Shown: piece by piece, positions 10,825-23,050 of the stretch
Position numbering within the stretch: position 1 is the first letter of the stretch
Layout of the letters: each line of letters begins with the position of its first letter
Assembly (NCBI GenBank): GCA_001972305.1
Contig: BDDD01003334.1
Span: 62,001 to 126,000, forward strand
Reading direction: 5' to 3'
DNA: 64,000 nt
From: Cephalotus follicularis
Taxonomy: Eukaryota > Streptophyta > Magnoliopsida > Oxalidales > Cephalotaceae
Made by a program: the position numbers and the translations under genes
The notes under the pieces: model-generated
The model's input: only the letters and a program-made list of their open reading frames with translations
The model's database searches: none
Told to the model about the DNA's origin: nothing

Positions 10825-11567
10825 GTGGTCCTCCCTCTTCACACTCACTGTTTCTTTCTTTCCTCTCCTTAGGCGTTTTAAACGAGAGAGAGAGGTGGAG
10901 ATGAGGTTGTTCTTATGCAGATGGTTCCCTCTCCCTCTTTCTCTCTGCACTAAATGAACACTCTCGTGTTCTCTCCCTCTTCCCCATTCAATTTCTGCAT
11001 TCCCACTTTGTTTCCTTCTCATCTCCTTTTGCAGGTTGCATGCATACTAACATTTGTCACATTCTTCTTCCTTCTTCATTCATGCAGGTCAGGAGGCTAT
11101 TATGCATGCCTAACACGTCCCACTTCGTGTCTCAAGGTGCCTGCAAAAGGTCTTGGATTCTCTCCCCTTGCACGTTATTCTGTCAGTTCATAACGTGACT
11201 GATATTCTTTTCAAAGACGTCGACGTCTTCTTTAGAAGCCGATGTCTTTTCCTCTTTCGTACAAAGGTGTCGATGCCTTCGTCTACATCGACGTACATGT
11301 ACATGGATTTATGTGCGCCCTTTGTACCCATAGGCGTCGATGTCTTCCAAGGACATCGACGTATTTAGCCAAAAACTGCACCGTTTTGCCTCTAATTGCA
11401 TCATTTAGCATTTCTTTAACATTCCAATCATTCCCTCGAACAAAATCTAACCTTTTAAATTTTAGAAAGCATCATCTAAGTCAGAAATTATGCCATTCTC
11501 ATTAATTCAATAATAAGATTACATTTCAAATTGGAATATTACAATAACAAAGGTCATGGGCGTTACA
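10825..11567 (-). mobile_element. A2: fragment of an older Tekay-type LTR
   Basis: Begins TGTAACGCCCATGAC at 11567 on the minus strand and resembles the first 740 bp of the element A LTR at reduced identity: the same GACGTCGACGTC array (11216-11372, 195-351 bp from the start), a CT-rich stretch and an ATGCAGATGGTT block. It is cut at 10825 by element A, so the remainder should lie beyond A, left of the window. Whether it belongs to a full element or a solo LTR cannot be told. Confidence 0.8.
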
Positions 11568-12120
11568 TGCATGTGGTCCTTGGATATGAGCCGTCACTGG
11601 ATGTCTTGTGCATAGGGTGATGTGTTTCAATGATGCTTAAATACATATTCTGTGTAGTGTATACAGGTATTAGTTTGACATAGCACGCTTATGTATAGAG
11701 GCATGCGAACTGGCAACAATGAATCCATTGCTTCTAGTAAGAGAAGATTATTCTCAGGATGATTTTCGTTAGCGATCAAATACCTAGCCAGGCTAGCCGC
11801 GATTTCAAGAGTGTCATATCATTGGTTGAATATTAGAGGGGCACCTCTAATATTTTTTAGGCTAATGAAAGATAGTCGCGAAGCTAAAGATTAAATTATT
11901 GGGGTCGGACATAATATGTACCCTAGATTTAATTAGAGCATTGTCAATTGAAGAACTATACGTGCATGAGATTAAATTGATGAATTAATCTTGGAACAAA
12001 GGAATTAAAAGAGTTTTAATTCAAAATGTTTGAGAGAATATTTCTTATGTAATAATAAATATTTAAACGAATAATCGTGAGCGTCATGATTTAATCCAAC
12101 GGCCGGTGTAATAGTGAACC
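11568..12120 (+). repeat. Copia 5' LTR, first visible segment
   Basis: Aligns with 56913-57545 of the 3' LTR. The first 457 bp of the LTR are missing here because A2 is inserted at 11567. Relative to the 3' LTR about 90 bp (57308-57398) are absent near 11967. Ends with GAACC, the target duplicated by element C. Confidence 0.9.
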
Positions 12121-14655
12121 TGTAACACCCCCGATGGTGGGAGCCCTTACAGGTCATAATACCAAACTGAAACATAACGAAATACCTAAACAATAGACTG
12201 ATGTGAAACGGATGTGGTGGTCTAATATCATAACTTATAACAAATTGATATAAAATAGTGCCTGAAAATTTAACCATCCATAAATAAAAACAAACAACAA
12301 TCCGATATCCAAATACTGTTTAAGAGGAAACTAGTCTGATATTAACTCAAAATATGATCAACACTACTGAAAACACAATGGATCAACTCCTAACTGATCC
12401 TCTGACAAGTGGGTAACTCTCATCACACGTTTCCCCCATCCTTCTGGAAACCTGCCGCATAGAAACAAAAACGCGGCTGAGCAAACCTCAGTACGGATAA
12501 GGAAATAAAACAATAAACGGTAGACAAAATAACTTAAACTTTAAATTCAGTAAAGTAACATAGTAAATATTCTTTAAGATGTAAACCAGAATATTTAAAA
12601 ATGAGCAGTTATAAAACCAACATAACTTTATGAATAACAGAATATCATAATTCAAAACATTATCTGATTTCATAATTCCATAACAGAGAATTTCTTACAT
12701 ACATACATATATAGGTGCAAGGGGTTCGCAAGGCCCACATGCTCTGACGGAATAGTCGTGTACGACACTACACAAACAATCCCAATACTGAATTTCTGAA
12801 TTCTGACAATAACTAGAGTATACTCATACGCCTCAAAAGGATCCATATCTTACCCTCAGGATACATATTTAAAAGAGACGCCGTAGACCGATCACACCGC
12901 CACGGTAGGTGTCATGTCCTCCGTGCCAAAGAACATGCCTATGATACCTCATAGGTAGGGTTTTTCTCTGTATGTTATTATGCTAAAACTCTGTTTTATT
13001 CTAAAACAATTCAAAAATGTACTTAGGTAAACTGTCTCCAGACATATCTGAAATTATTTAAAGAGGATCATATCTTCATATCAAAAATCAAAATCAAAAT
13101 CCGATCTGTATCTGAAGTATAACACACTCCCTAAAGTGGAAACCATGTCGAAAACAATAACACATTTTCGATAGCAGAAAATATGTAAATTAAAAATTAA
13201 TATCTGATGTAACAATAATAAATCTGTTTCAATAAAATTATTGTCAAAATGAGGATATCCAATCGAAATATGAATTTTATTTCAAATAAAGCCAGAAACA
13301 TAAATCCGTAAAAAATTATCAAATAATGGAAATTCAATTTAATCGAAGGAGTACCAAAGAATGAAGAATCCGTACCTTAGTTGGTCGAAAAATCTAAACA
13401 ATCACGAATACCGGACAAAAGTACCCTAGAGTGTCCTAAACTCCACCACAGATGAAATAAAGACCTAGACATTTAAGCCCAAGCATCACATAACATAAAA
13501 AGAACTAAACATCAAAAATGCCATAAAGAGTCGACAGTTTATCCTTAGGCATCGACGGTTTCATTGCATAAAAGGACAAAAAATCGCGCAAAGCATCGAC
13601 TAAACACAGCATAAAACAGTACAAAGCGGCGACACTCAAGGAATAAGCGTCGACGGTTAGCGTCGAATACAGAATACCAATTGCAGAAAACAATTTAAAT
13701 TTCATGAACAACTCGTATTTTCTATATACAGAAGTTATAGTAGCAATAACCAGACTTAAAAACATGTCATATGAGTTTGTAACTATCAGTATGGTGCCTA
13801 TAAATACACAATCATGAAAATAACAAGTTTAGCATAGCATGTTCATGTCAAAACATGGTTTTAAAATAGTTTACAAAATCATGAACTATAATCTGATTTT
13901 TGTTTCCCATAGTATAAAACAATAACATATACGTATCTATAGCAGAATTTATTTGATCAAAATATCAGTAAAACAAAATATGCACAAAATCTCATATATA
14001 AACAATTTAAGAACAACAGAAAATTAGTCTCAACAGGCCTCTAAAATCATGCTCAAAAATAAATTCTAGCATGTTTCAATACAAATTAATGGATGATATA
14101 GAAACTACATAGTACAAACTACAATTTTCGTTTAGAATTTACCTTCAAAAAAACGTCAAAATCGGTGTAGAAAAATGCGCTCAAGTTGTTGTGTTGGTTG
14201 TAGAAATATGCAGATAGTTTTCTTTCAAAATAATACTTAGATTTTTAAAACCAGAAAAACGAGTAAAATTAATGGTAAAATCGTGCAACTAATAAGTTTC
14301 CTTTCATGCAGATTCGGTTTTGAACATAGAAGGAAAATCAGATCAACAAAAATGGCAAAAACCCCTTTTTCCTTAAACATGTCACCGTCCAAACTGGTAT
14401 GGAAAGCCGACTAAAGCGTCGACGGTTAAACACTTAAATACAAAACGCGTCAAAGTCACACGTTTAGGCGTCAACGTGTCACACAACACCCAAAGCGTCG
14501 GGGGGGTCTAAATAGAGCGTCGGTGCTTTGTCCCCAGAAAACAAAATAAAAGAAATTCAAAATAAAATCAAAGAGGTCCACAAACCATAGCACATAACAA
14601 AACAAAAGGTATACACCCAACGATAAACATATACGCATAGCAACGGGATATTACA
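12121..14655 (-). repeat. 3' LTR of element C (2535 bp)
   Basis: Starts TGTAATATCCCGTTGC at 14655 and ends GGGGGTGTTACA at 12121 on the minus strand. Palindrome arrays, mostly GCGTCGACGGTT-like, are at 14414-14530 (125-241 bp from the start) and 13529-13670 (985-1126 bp). Near 12472-12500 the element-sense strand has CTGAGGTTTGCTCAG, a short hairpin. Near 12940-12960 CCTAT and ATAGG form a palindrome. Confidence 0.92.
13529..13670. repeat. Second palindrome array of element C LTR
   Basis: Words GAGTCGACAGTT, GCATCGACGGTT, GCATCGACT, GCGGCGACACT and GCGTCGACGGTTAGCGTCGA. The 5' LTR copy is at about 20833-20975 with only a few substitutions. Confidence 0.85.
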
Positions 14656-14674
14656 TCCACCCCCCATTAAAAAG
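14656..14674 (-). other. Polypurine tract of element C
   Basis: Minus strand reads TTTTTAATGGGGGGTGGA next to the 3' LTR start. Confidence 0.8.
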
Positions 14675-14708
14675 GATTTCGTCCCGAAATCATAACCGTA
14701 CACATACC

Positions 14709-16162
14709 TTATTCAAACAAGCTAGGATATTTTTCTCGAATATTCTCCTCAATTTCCCAAGTAGCTTCACTTTCGGGATGATTCTTCCACAAGACTTTTA
14801 CAAAAGGGATAGTCTTACTATGAGTAACCCTCTCCTGTCTGTCCAAAATAGCCTCAGCCTCCTCATCGCAAGACAAGTTCTCACGAATGCTATAAAAAAG
14901 ATAGTGAACAACATGCAAGGGATGGTACTGGTAACCCCTCAACATAGACACATGGAACGCGTTATGAACATGAGATAACTGTGGAGGCAAAGCTAACCGG
15001 TAAGTAACCGCTCCAACCTTTTCCAGAATTTCAAACGGTCCAATAAACCGTGGACTCAACTTTCCTTTCAGTCCAAACCTTCGGACTCCTTTCCATGGTG
15101 AAACTTTCAGATACACGTGTTCTCCAACTCTAAACTCCAATTCCCTCCGATGTTTGTCTGCGTAACTCTTCTGTCGGGATTGAGCTACTTTCAGTCTTTC
15201 CCTAGCTACAGTCACTTATCAGTAGTGATCTGAACTAGCTCTGGACCTTCGATGACTCTCTCTCCAACCTCATCCCAACATGTCGGAGATCAACATTTCC
15301 TCCCATACAGTGCCTCAAACGGAGCGATCCGAATGCTAGCATGCCAACTATTTTTATATGCAAACTCCACCAAGCTCAAATACTCATCCCAGTTTCCAAC
15401 CCACTCTAACGCGCAAGACCTCAGCATGTCCTCTAAAGTCTGGATGGTCCTCTCCGACTTTCCATCTGTCTGTGGGTGAAAAGCTGTACTGTAATTGAGC
15501 CGTGTTCCCCAAGCCTTCTGGAATCCCTTCCAAAATCTAGACGTGAAACAAGGATCTCTATTCGAAACAATGGATACAGGTGTCCCGTGTAGTCTCACAA
15601 TCTCTCGTTGGAAAACCTCCGCCCACCGATCTACAGAAAAGTCCTCCCGGACAGCCAAGAAATATGTCGATTTAGTCAAATGATCCACGACTACCCAGAT
15701 AGTATCATTCCTCTTGAATGTCCTTGGCAATCCTGTGACAAAGTCCATTGCTATACTCTCCCATTTCCAAACTAGAACCTCCAAGGGCTGTAACAAACCA
15801 CTGGCTCGTTGGTGCTCAATCTTAACCTGCTGACAGATCAAACACCTCCCAACATACTCTACTACATCCCTCTTCATTCCATTCCACTAGAAGTTTCGCT
15901 TCAAGTCCCTATATATTTTTCTAGAACCTGGATGTATAGAGAACGGAGAACCGTGCGCCTCTGACAAAACAGCATCTCTGATAGTAGTATCTGTCGGCAC
16001 ACACAACCGACTACCCAACCAGATCACTCCATGTTCATCCACCCGGAACTCTGACTGTTTACCCTTATCAACATTCTGGACTAAGGCCCATAGTTCACCA
16101 TCATCACTTTGAGCCGCCTTAATCTGAGATATAAGAGTAGGGTCAACACTCATATCAGCCAA
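14709..16162 (-). pseudogene. Element C integrase (split by stops and frameshifts)
   Basis: Three consecutive open pieces. 16162-15887 carries the start of the zinc region. 15877-15290 carries [12 protein letters not shown] and the core beginning [11 protein letters not shown], with [20 protein letters not shown]. 15215-14709 carries the C-terminal part with [17 protein letters not shown] and the chromodomain-like tail SEATWEIEENIREKYPSLF. The breaks near 15880 and 15220-15290 are a stop and small indels. Motif order and spacing are normal for Del/Tekay, so this is a once complete integrase. The core residues are retained but no continuous protein could be made. Confidence 0.9.
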
Positions 16163-16171
16163 ATATCCTCC

Positions 16172-18241
16172 TTAACCCCGAACAAACAAGTTCAAGTCCA
16201 ACCGTTCCATATCTGCTATCAACTGCAGCTGAGTAAGCAAAGCCGCTACACTTCCAGAACTCTTTCTACTCAAAGCATCATCTACCACGTTTGCTTTACC
16301 AGGGTGGTATTGAATATTCAGGTCATAGTCCTTCAGAAGCTCCAACCATCTCCTCTGTCGCATATTCAACTCCTTTTGCGTGAAGATGTACTTGAGACTC
16401 TTGTGATCAGTGAAAACATCACAAGTTTCTCCGTACAAATAGTGCCTCCAAATTTTCAACGTAAAAATCACAGCTGTTAACTCCAGATCATGTGTAGGGT
16501 AGTTCACTTCATAAGGCTTCAACTGTCTTGAAGCATAAGCTATCACATGACCGTGTTGCATTAGAACACATCCCAAACCCTTCTTTGAAGCATCACTGTA
16601 TATCTGGTATCCCCCTGACCCAGACGGTAACCGAAGAATTGGTGCAGATACCAAACCGTTCTTCAATTTCTCAAAACTTGCTTCCCTTTCTTCGTTCCAC
16701 ACAAACTTGGCTCCTTTTCTTAGAAGTTGGGTCAGTGGCAATGCTATGGGGGAGAAACCTTCCACAAACCTCCTATAATAGCCAGGCAAACCCAAAAAAC
16801 TCCTAACTTCTGTTACTGTAGTAGGCCTCGGCCATTTGGTAATAGCCTCAACCTTAGCAGGATCCACACTAATACCATATGCTGTAACCACATGGCCTAA
16901 GACTGTTACCTGCTCCAACCAAAATTCACACTTTGAAAACTTAGCATAAAGCTGATCCTTCCTCAAAATACCCAGCACTACCCAAAGTTGATCTTCATGT
17001 TCTTCTCTCGACATGGAATACACAAAGATGTCATCAATGAACACAATCACAAACTTGTCCAAGTATTCATGAAACACCCGATTCATCAAATCCATAAAGA
17101 CTGCCGGTGCATTTGTAAGTCCAAATGGCATCACCAAAAATTCATAATGTCCGTACCATGTACGAAAAGCAGTCTTAGCTATGTCCTTATCTTTCACCCG
17201 TAACTGTTGATAACCAGATCTCAAATCGACCTTAGAAAAATACTGTGCACCTTGGAGTTGATCAAGAAGGTCACCAATCCTAGGCAAAGGGTATTTATTA
17301 CTAATAGTTATCCGATTAAGCTCTCTGTAGTCTATGCATAACCTCATGGACCCATCCTTCTTTCTGACAAAAAGAACCGGAGCTCCCCATGGTGAAACAC
17401 TAGGCCGGATAAAACCCCGATCCAACAATTCTTGCAATTGCTCCTTCAGTTCTTGCAATTCTAACGGTGCCATTCTGTAAGGTGTTTTAGATATTGGTGC
17501 CGCTCCGGGAATGAGCTCGATGGTAAACTTCGCTTCCCGCTGCGGTGGCAAACCCGGTAACTCATCCGGAAACACATCTGAAAACTCTCTAACAACCGGA
17601 TAGTCTTCAAGGTGAGGCTCATCCTTAGAGACGTCTTTTACAACAGCTAGGTAACCCTTAGCACCCTTAGCTACCAACTTTCGAGCCTTCAAAGCAGAAA
17701 TAACCTTAACTTCTTTTCTCGGCTGTGAACCCTGATAAACAAAATCAGGCCTATCCACATCCCCAAACAAAACCCTCCGAGTGTGACAGTCAATCGTGGC
17801 ATGATGGCGATCCAACCAATCCATGCCAAGAATCATGTCGAAGTCATGCATATCCATTGGGAAAAGATCCGCATCTCGAACGCGATCATCAAAAATGATA
17901 GGACAAGCACAAAAACATTCAGAAATCACAACAGATGTCCCCATAGGGGTCGAAAGAACCAAAACCGGATCCAGAGATAGAGATGGCATCCCAAGATGCC
18001 GAACAAAAGACCTCGCTACTACTGAGTGAGTCGATCCAGTATCATACAAAACATAAGCCATACGACTACAAATAGAGACATAACCCGAAACAGTACCTGA
18101 AGCACCCACTGCCTGATGAGTAGTCAAAGCAAACACTCGGCCACCTACATTGCGCTGTCCTGCGTCTCCACTACTACCTTTCCTCTCCTTTGATCGAGGG
18201 TCTGTGCAATCCATAAAACGATGGCCCTGCTGTCTGCACAC
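16172..18241 (-). CDS. Element C protease-RT-RNase H, long surviving ORF
   Basis: About 689 codons without a stop, the longest pol frame in the window. Residues 2-12 are the end of a CCHC knuckle. The protease active site DTGS is at 67-70, with [10 protein letters not shown] following at 137-146. RT runs from about 255 ([14 protein letters not shown] linker) with SKVDLRSGY near 335-344 and an intact catalytic FIDD at 401-404. RNase H shows SDASKKGLG (Asp 550), LELTAV (Glu 587) and FTDHKS (Asp 612). One oddity is [10 protein letters not shown], where relatives have [10 protein letters not shown]. The frame is fed from gag, since no plausible independent ATG starts it. Gag and integrase on either side are broken. 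Confidence 0.9.
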   Translation of the reverse strand: MCRQQGHRFMDCTDPRSKERKGSSGDAGQRNVGGRVFALTTHQAVGASGTVSGYVSICSRMAYVLYDTGSTHSVVARSFVRHLGMPSLSLDPVLVLSTPMGTSVVISECFCACPIIFDDRVRDADLFPMDMHDFDMILGMDWLDRHHATIDCHTRRVLFGDVDRPDFVYQGSQPRKEVKVISALKARKLVAKGAKGYLAVVKDVSKDEPHLEDYPVVREFSDVFPDELPGLPPQREAKFTIELIPGAAPISKTPYRMAPLELQELKEQLQELLDRGFIRPSVSPWGAPVLFVRKKDGSMRLCIDYRELNRITISNKYPLPRIGDLLDQLQGAQYFSKVDLRSGYQQLRVKDKDIAKTAFRTWYGHYEFLVMPFGLTNAPAVFMDLMNRVFHEYLDKFVIVFIDDIFVYSMSREEHEDQLWVVLGILRKDQLYAKFSKCEFWLEQVTVLGHVVTAYGISVDPAKVEAITKWPRPTTVTEVRSFLGLPGYYRRFVEGFSPIALPLTQLLRKGAKFVWNEEREASFEKLKNGLVSAPILRLPSGSGGYQIYSDASKKGLGCVLMQHGHVIAYASRQLKPYEVNYPTHDLELTAVIFTLKIWRHYLYGETCDVFTDHKSLKYIFTQKELNMRQRRWLELLKDYDLNIQYHPGKANVVDDALSRKSSGSVAALLTQLQLIADMERLDLNLFVRG

Positions 18242-19254
18242 AAAGCATGCTCCTGAAGCCTTGTAACAATTTCCAACCGGATGCCTCTTTCCACAAGTCT
18301 GACACTGTGCAATCTGAACATTGGGATTACCCCCACCAGCAGCTCCTTGATTCTTACTTTTCTTTTGCTGCTTACAATTTTGGATTTTACCCTACTGTCC
18401 CGAATTTTTTCCATGAAAATCTCCCCTATTTCTCTTCTTTTCTCCTTCTAAACGAGCAACCTAAAAATCCAATCTTTCCATTTCTATATTCTTCGCGGCG
18501 TTTCCAACCTTTGACACATCAGCGAACCTCGAGTTGATCAACTTACCCCTAAGCTGATAATGCAACTTCCATTTAAACTTTTCTGCCTGTTCTGCTGCCG
18601 ACCCCGCTGTAGGTCCTGCAAACCCTGCTGCAGGTCCTGCAAAGCCTACCAACCTGGTAAACCGGGCTAAAAACTCAGTAACAGACTCACCTTCCTTCTG
18701 TCTCGTCATCAGAAACTCCCTCGCATAAGCCTCTTATCAGCAGTGGAGAAAAACTGCTGATAAGAGATCTCACAGAAATCAGACCAAGACAAAGTCTCAA
18801 CAAAACCTCCACCCTTAGCTGTCTTCAAGGTCTTCCACCATGTCTGGGCATCGCCATCCAGCTTATACGCAGCCAACTTAACCTTCTGATCGTCACCGCA
18901 TCCCAATACATCGAAAATCTTCTCCAAACGAGCAATCCAATGCTCAGCCTCCACTGGTGTTGGCGCTGAACTAAAGGATCGCGGTCTCTATTTTTGGAAC
19001 CTTTCCAGCCATACATAAACTGGAGTATCTGGATGGTCCCCAGCTCCCCTAGCTGCATGAGCATCAACTGGTACATTCTCCTCAGCTACTTGCTCACGAC
19101 GACCGTGGTCATGATTTTGCTGTTGCTGCATCACTCGGTTCACGTCCTGAGCTACAACTTGTCTAACCATCTCGTCAATTGCAGGCTCATTTCTTGCTCC
19201 ATCCTGAGCCACAACTGGTTCGGTCCTCTGAGGGGTGTTCCTTGTTCGTGCCAT
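18242..19254 (-). pseudogene. Element C gag (broken)
   Basis: Start at 19254 (MARTRNTPQRTEP), directly after a TAG in GCGTAG. The capsid segment includes ERFQK, then an in-frame stop at 18988, then VEAEHWIARLEKIFDVLGC and GDAQTWWKT. A one-base change near 18725 shifts the frame, and the continuation TRQKEGESVTEFLARF is read from 18709. A local duplication near 18595-18655 repeats an Ala-Gly-Pro-rich segment (GPAAGFAGPTAG). Two zinc knuckles follow: [13 protein letters not shown] and [14 protein letters not shown], the second joining the pol frame. Confidence 0.87.
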
Positions 19255-19410
19255 CTACGCAACAAAACCAGGATAAGATAAAGACAAAAGAATCAGAGTA
19301 TCAAAAAGAAAAGACACATCAAAAGATTATAATGAAAAGTCCTAACCCAGTGTCTACCCAATCTCACAAGTCAAACCTAGTTAGGCCTTCTAAGGAAACA
19401 AAACCTATAT

Positions 19411-19421
19411 CTCTGATACCA
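19411..19421 (-). other. Primer-binding site of element C
   Basis: Minus strand TGGTATCAGAG, an exact match to the initiator tRNA-Met 3' end complement, 5 bases inside the LTR boundary at 19427. Confidence 0.9.
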
Positions 19422-19426
19422 CAATC

Positions 19427-21954
19427 TGTAACACCCCCGATGGTGGGAGCCCTTACAGGTCATAATACCAAACTGAAACATAACGGAATACCTAAACAAT
19501 AGACTGATGCGAAACGGATGTGGTGGTCTAATATCAGAACTTATAACAAATTGTTATAAAATAGTGCCTGAAAATTTAACCATCCATAATAAAAACAAAC
19601 AATAATCCAATATCCAAATACTGTTTAAGAGGAGACTAGTCTTATATTAACTCAAAATATGATCAACACTACTGAAAACACAATGGATCAACTCCTAGCT
19701 GATCCTCTGACAAGTAGGTAACTCTCATCACACGTTTCCCCCATCCTTCTGGAAACCTGCAGCATAGAAACAAAGACGCGGCTGAGCAAACCTCAGTACG
19801 GATAAGAAAATAAAACAATAAACGGTAGACAGAATAACTTGAACTTTAAATTCAGTAAAGTAACATAGTAAATATTCTTTAAGATGTAAAGCAGAATATT
19901 TTAAAATGAGCAGTTATAAAACCAACATAACTTTATGAATAGAAGAATAACATAATTCAAAACATTATCTAATTTCGTAATTCCATAACAGAGAATTTTT
20001 GAAATACATACATATATAGGTGCAAGGGGTTCGCGAGGCCCACATGCTCTGACGGAAAAGTCGTGTACGGCACTACACAAACAATCCCAATACTGAATTT
20101 CTGAATTCTGACAATAACTAGAGTATACTCATACGCCTCAAAAGGATCCATATCCTACCCTCAGGATACATATTTAAAAGAGACGCCATAGACCGATCAC
20201 ACCGCCACGGTAGGTGTCATGTCCTCCTGGCCAAAGAACATGCCTATGATACCTCATAGGTAGGGTTTTTCTCTGATGTTATTATGCTAAAACTCCATTT
20301 TATTCTAAAACAATTCTAAAATATACTTAGGTAAACTGTCTCCAGACATATCTGAAATTATTTAAAGAGGATCATATTTTCATATCAAAAATCAAAATCA
20401 AAATCCGATCTGTATCTGAAGTATAACACACTCCCTAAAGTGGAAACCATGTCTAAAACAATAACACATTTTCGATAGCAGAAAATATGTAAATTAAAAA
20501 TTAATATCCGATGTAACAATAATAAATCCGTTTCAATAAAATTATTGTCAAAATGAGGATATCCAATCGAAATATGAATTTTATTACAAATAAAGCCAGA
20601 AACATAAATCCGTACAAAATTATCAAATAATGGAAATTAAATTTAATCGAAGGAGTAGCAAAGAATGAAAAATCCGTACCTTAGATGGTCGAAAAATCTA
20701 AACAATCACGAATACCAGACAAAAGTACCCTAGAGTGTCCTAAACTCCACCACAGATGAAATAAAGACCTAGACATTTAAGCCCAAGCATCACATAACAT
20801 AAAAAGAACGAAACATCAAAAATGCCATAAAGTGTCGACAGTTTATCCTTAGGCATCGACGGTTTCATTGCATAAAAGGACAAAACATCGCGCAAAGCAT
20901 CGACTAAACACAGCATAAAACAGTACAAAGCGGCGACACTCAAGGAATAAGCGTCGACGGTTAGCGTCGAATACAGAATACCAGTTGCAGAAAACAATTT
21001 TAATTTCATGAACAACTCGTATTTTCTATATACAGAAGTTATAGTAGCAATAACCAGACTTAAAAACATGTCATATGAGTCTGTAACTATCAGTATGGTG
21101 ACTATAAATACACAATCATGAAAATAACAAGTTTAGCATAGCATGTTCATGTCAAAACATGGTTTTAAAATAGTTTACAAAATCATGAACTATAATCTTA
21201 TTTTTGTTTCCCATAGTATAAAACAATAACATATACGTATCTATTGCAGAATTTATTTGATCAAAATATCAGTAAAAAAAATATGCACAAAATCTCATAT
21301 ATGAACAATTTAAGAACAACAGAAAATTAGTCTCAACAGGCCTCTAAAATCATGCTCAAAAATAAATTCTAGCATGTTTCAATACAAATTAATGGATGAT
21401 ATAGAAACTACATAGTACAAACTACAATTTTCGTTTAGAAATTACCTTCAAAAAAACGTCAAAATCGGTGTAGAAAAATGCGTTCAAGTTGCTGTGCTGG
21501 TTGTAGAAATATGCAGATAGTTTTCTTACAAAATAATACTTATATTTTTAAAACCAGTAAAACGAGTAAAATTAATGGTAAAATCGTGCAACTAATAAGT
21601 TTCCTTTCATGCAGATTCGGTTTCGAACATAGAAGGAAAATCAGATCAACAAAAATGGCAAAAACCCCTTTTTCCTTAAACATGTCACCATCCAAACTGG
21701 TATGGAAAGCCGACTAAAGCGTCGATGGTTAAACACTTAAATACAAAACGCGTCAAAGTCACACGTTTAGGCGTCAACGTGTCACACAACACCCAAAGCG
21801 TCGGCGGTTCTAAATAGAGCGTCGGCGCTTTGTGCCCAGAAAAAAAAAAAGAAATTCAAAATAAAATCAAAGAGGTCCACAAACCATAGCACATAACAAA
21901 ACAAAAGGTATACACCCAACGATAAACATATACGCATAGCAACGGGATATTATA
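19427..21954 (-). repeat. 5' LTR of element C (2528 bp)
   Basis: Begins TATAATATCCCGTTGC at 21954 (TG decayed to TA) and ends GGGGGTGTTACA at 19427. Nearly identical to 12121-14655. Palindrome arrays are at about 21719-21835 and 20833-20975. Confidence 0.92.
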
Positions 21955-22593
21955 GAACCCATAGGGTCACCATAATACAGGATGATATTTCCAATACGGT
22001 CATGGGAGAATAATTAGGATAATTATTGCCTAATATATATATAATTAATGAGATTAATTATACTTAATGAGATTAAGAATAAATAGAAGTATAAAGGGAA
22101 AGGAATTCATGTATAAGGAGGATGGTGGCTATACAAGGAGACTAATAGATTTTCTAGTAGCAATCAGCAGTTTAATTAGAAATTGGATTTCTCTTTTCTC
22201 CTAACCCTAGCCACCTCTCTCTTTCTCTCTCTCATAGACTAGCAAGAGTTGTGTCGCTTGTGAAGCAACTGTATTGGAGATTGAAGTTTGGTGTGAATAC
22301 CTTGGAGGCCTTCTACACTTGGAGGCTTGAACCGTTTCTAGGAAACAACAAGATCCTGTGCTTTTGGAAGCAAGAAGAATCAAAGGAAGAACAGAGGAGC
22401 TACTCCAATCATGTGAGTAATTCTGTCTGCTCCTCCTTATTGATTTCTATGTATCTAACTATATATGTATCCTCAAAAGATCCTAGAAACGAACCATATG
22501 GCTTAATATTCATGAGATGATAACACAATATATGTATTAGGATTTTATGCATCTACATATTTTATTGTATAAATCGCCATAAGGTTCAAAAAA
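21955..22593 (+). repeat. Copia 5' LTR, second segment
   Basis: Begins with the second GAACC copy and aligns with about 57540-58207 of the 3' LTR to the shared end GCCATAAGGTTC. The TATA box that reads CTATATAAGG in the 3' LTR (57745-57754) is CTATACAAGG here (22129-22138), which would weaken the promoter driving the genomic RNA. A candidate splice donor GTGAGTAA is at 22413. Confidence 0.9.
22129..22138 (+). promoter_or_regulatory. Mutated TATA box of copia 5' LTR
   Basis: CTATACAAGG here against CTATATAAGG at 57745-57754 in the 3' LTR. A second weaker TATAAGG lies about 18 bp upstream in both LTRs. The assignment as TATA box is an inference from sequence and position in the LTR. Confidence 0.55.
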
Positions 22594-22594
22594 A

Positions 22595-22608
22595 TCAGTA
22601 TTATAGCC
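22595..22608 (+). other. Decayed primer-binding site of the copia element
   Basis: TCAGTATTATAGCC directly after the LTR end resembles TTGGTATCAGAGCC at 9 of 14 positions. The differences are G-to-A and C-to-T-type changes plus one other. Position fits exactly. Confidence 0.6.
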
Positions 22609-22794
22609 GAATTTGATGCATATATAGAGTTAGAAATATGTTGTTGATGATATGTTTGAATTTTTTGGGTTAAATCCGTGAGACGGAGCATGAGATGCGA
22701 TTGTGAATTCCCTGTAGCTGCGCAACCGTAGACGATTTCGTGCAAACCGGCAACAGTTTGCGCCATACCACTATCGAATAATCGTACTTTAACG

Positions 22795-23050
22795 CATAAG
22801 AGCTGACGCTTTTAAGAAAAACGTTGACACTTAGGCACTAAAGCGTTGACGCTTTTGAGAAAAGCGTCGATGCTTACAACGTTAAGCGTTAAACACTTTT
22901 GAGAAAAGCTTGACGCTTACGTTGCAAAGCGCGGATGAAACTACGCCATAAGTCAACGAAAGCGTCGATGCTTAATGAAGCGTCGACACAAGCGTCGATG
23001 CTAAATGCATGAACGTCGATGCTTTGTCTTAAAGCGTCGACGGTTTGGTG
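22795..23050 (+). repeat. AAGCGTCGATGCTT array in copia leader
   Basis: About ten imperfect palindromes in 256 bp, such as AAGCGTTGACGCTTTT, AAGCGTCGATGCTT (twice), AAGCGTCGACACAAG and AAGCGTCGACGGTTT. The core word is that of the element B and C LTR arrays, although copia and gypsy elements are not related at this level. Lies 200-460 bp after the LTR. Confidence 0.8.

Larger units (their letters stand above)
12121..21954 (-). mobile_element. Element C: Ty3/gypsy Del/Tekay retrotransposon, complete structure
   Basis: Complete minus-strand element of 9.83 kb: 3' LTR 12121-14655, polypurine tract, integrase, RNase H, RT, protease, gag, primer-binding site, 5' LTR 19427-21954. GAACC flanks it on both sides (12116-12120 and 21955-21959) and the copia 5' LTR continues across it. 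The LTRs differ at about 3.5% over the first 230 bp by eye. Its pol is close to that of D and distinct from A/B. It is the element with the longest surviving pol frame. Confidence 0.94.

Noticed and set aside
22795..23050. Palindrome array considered as a CRISPR array or as a satellite
   Set aside because: Spacing is irregular, words vary, there are no unique equal-length spacers, and the context is a plant retroelement leader.
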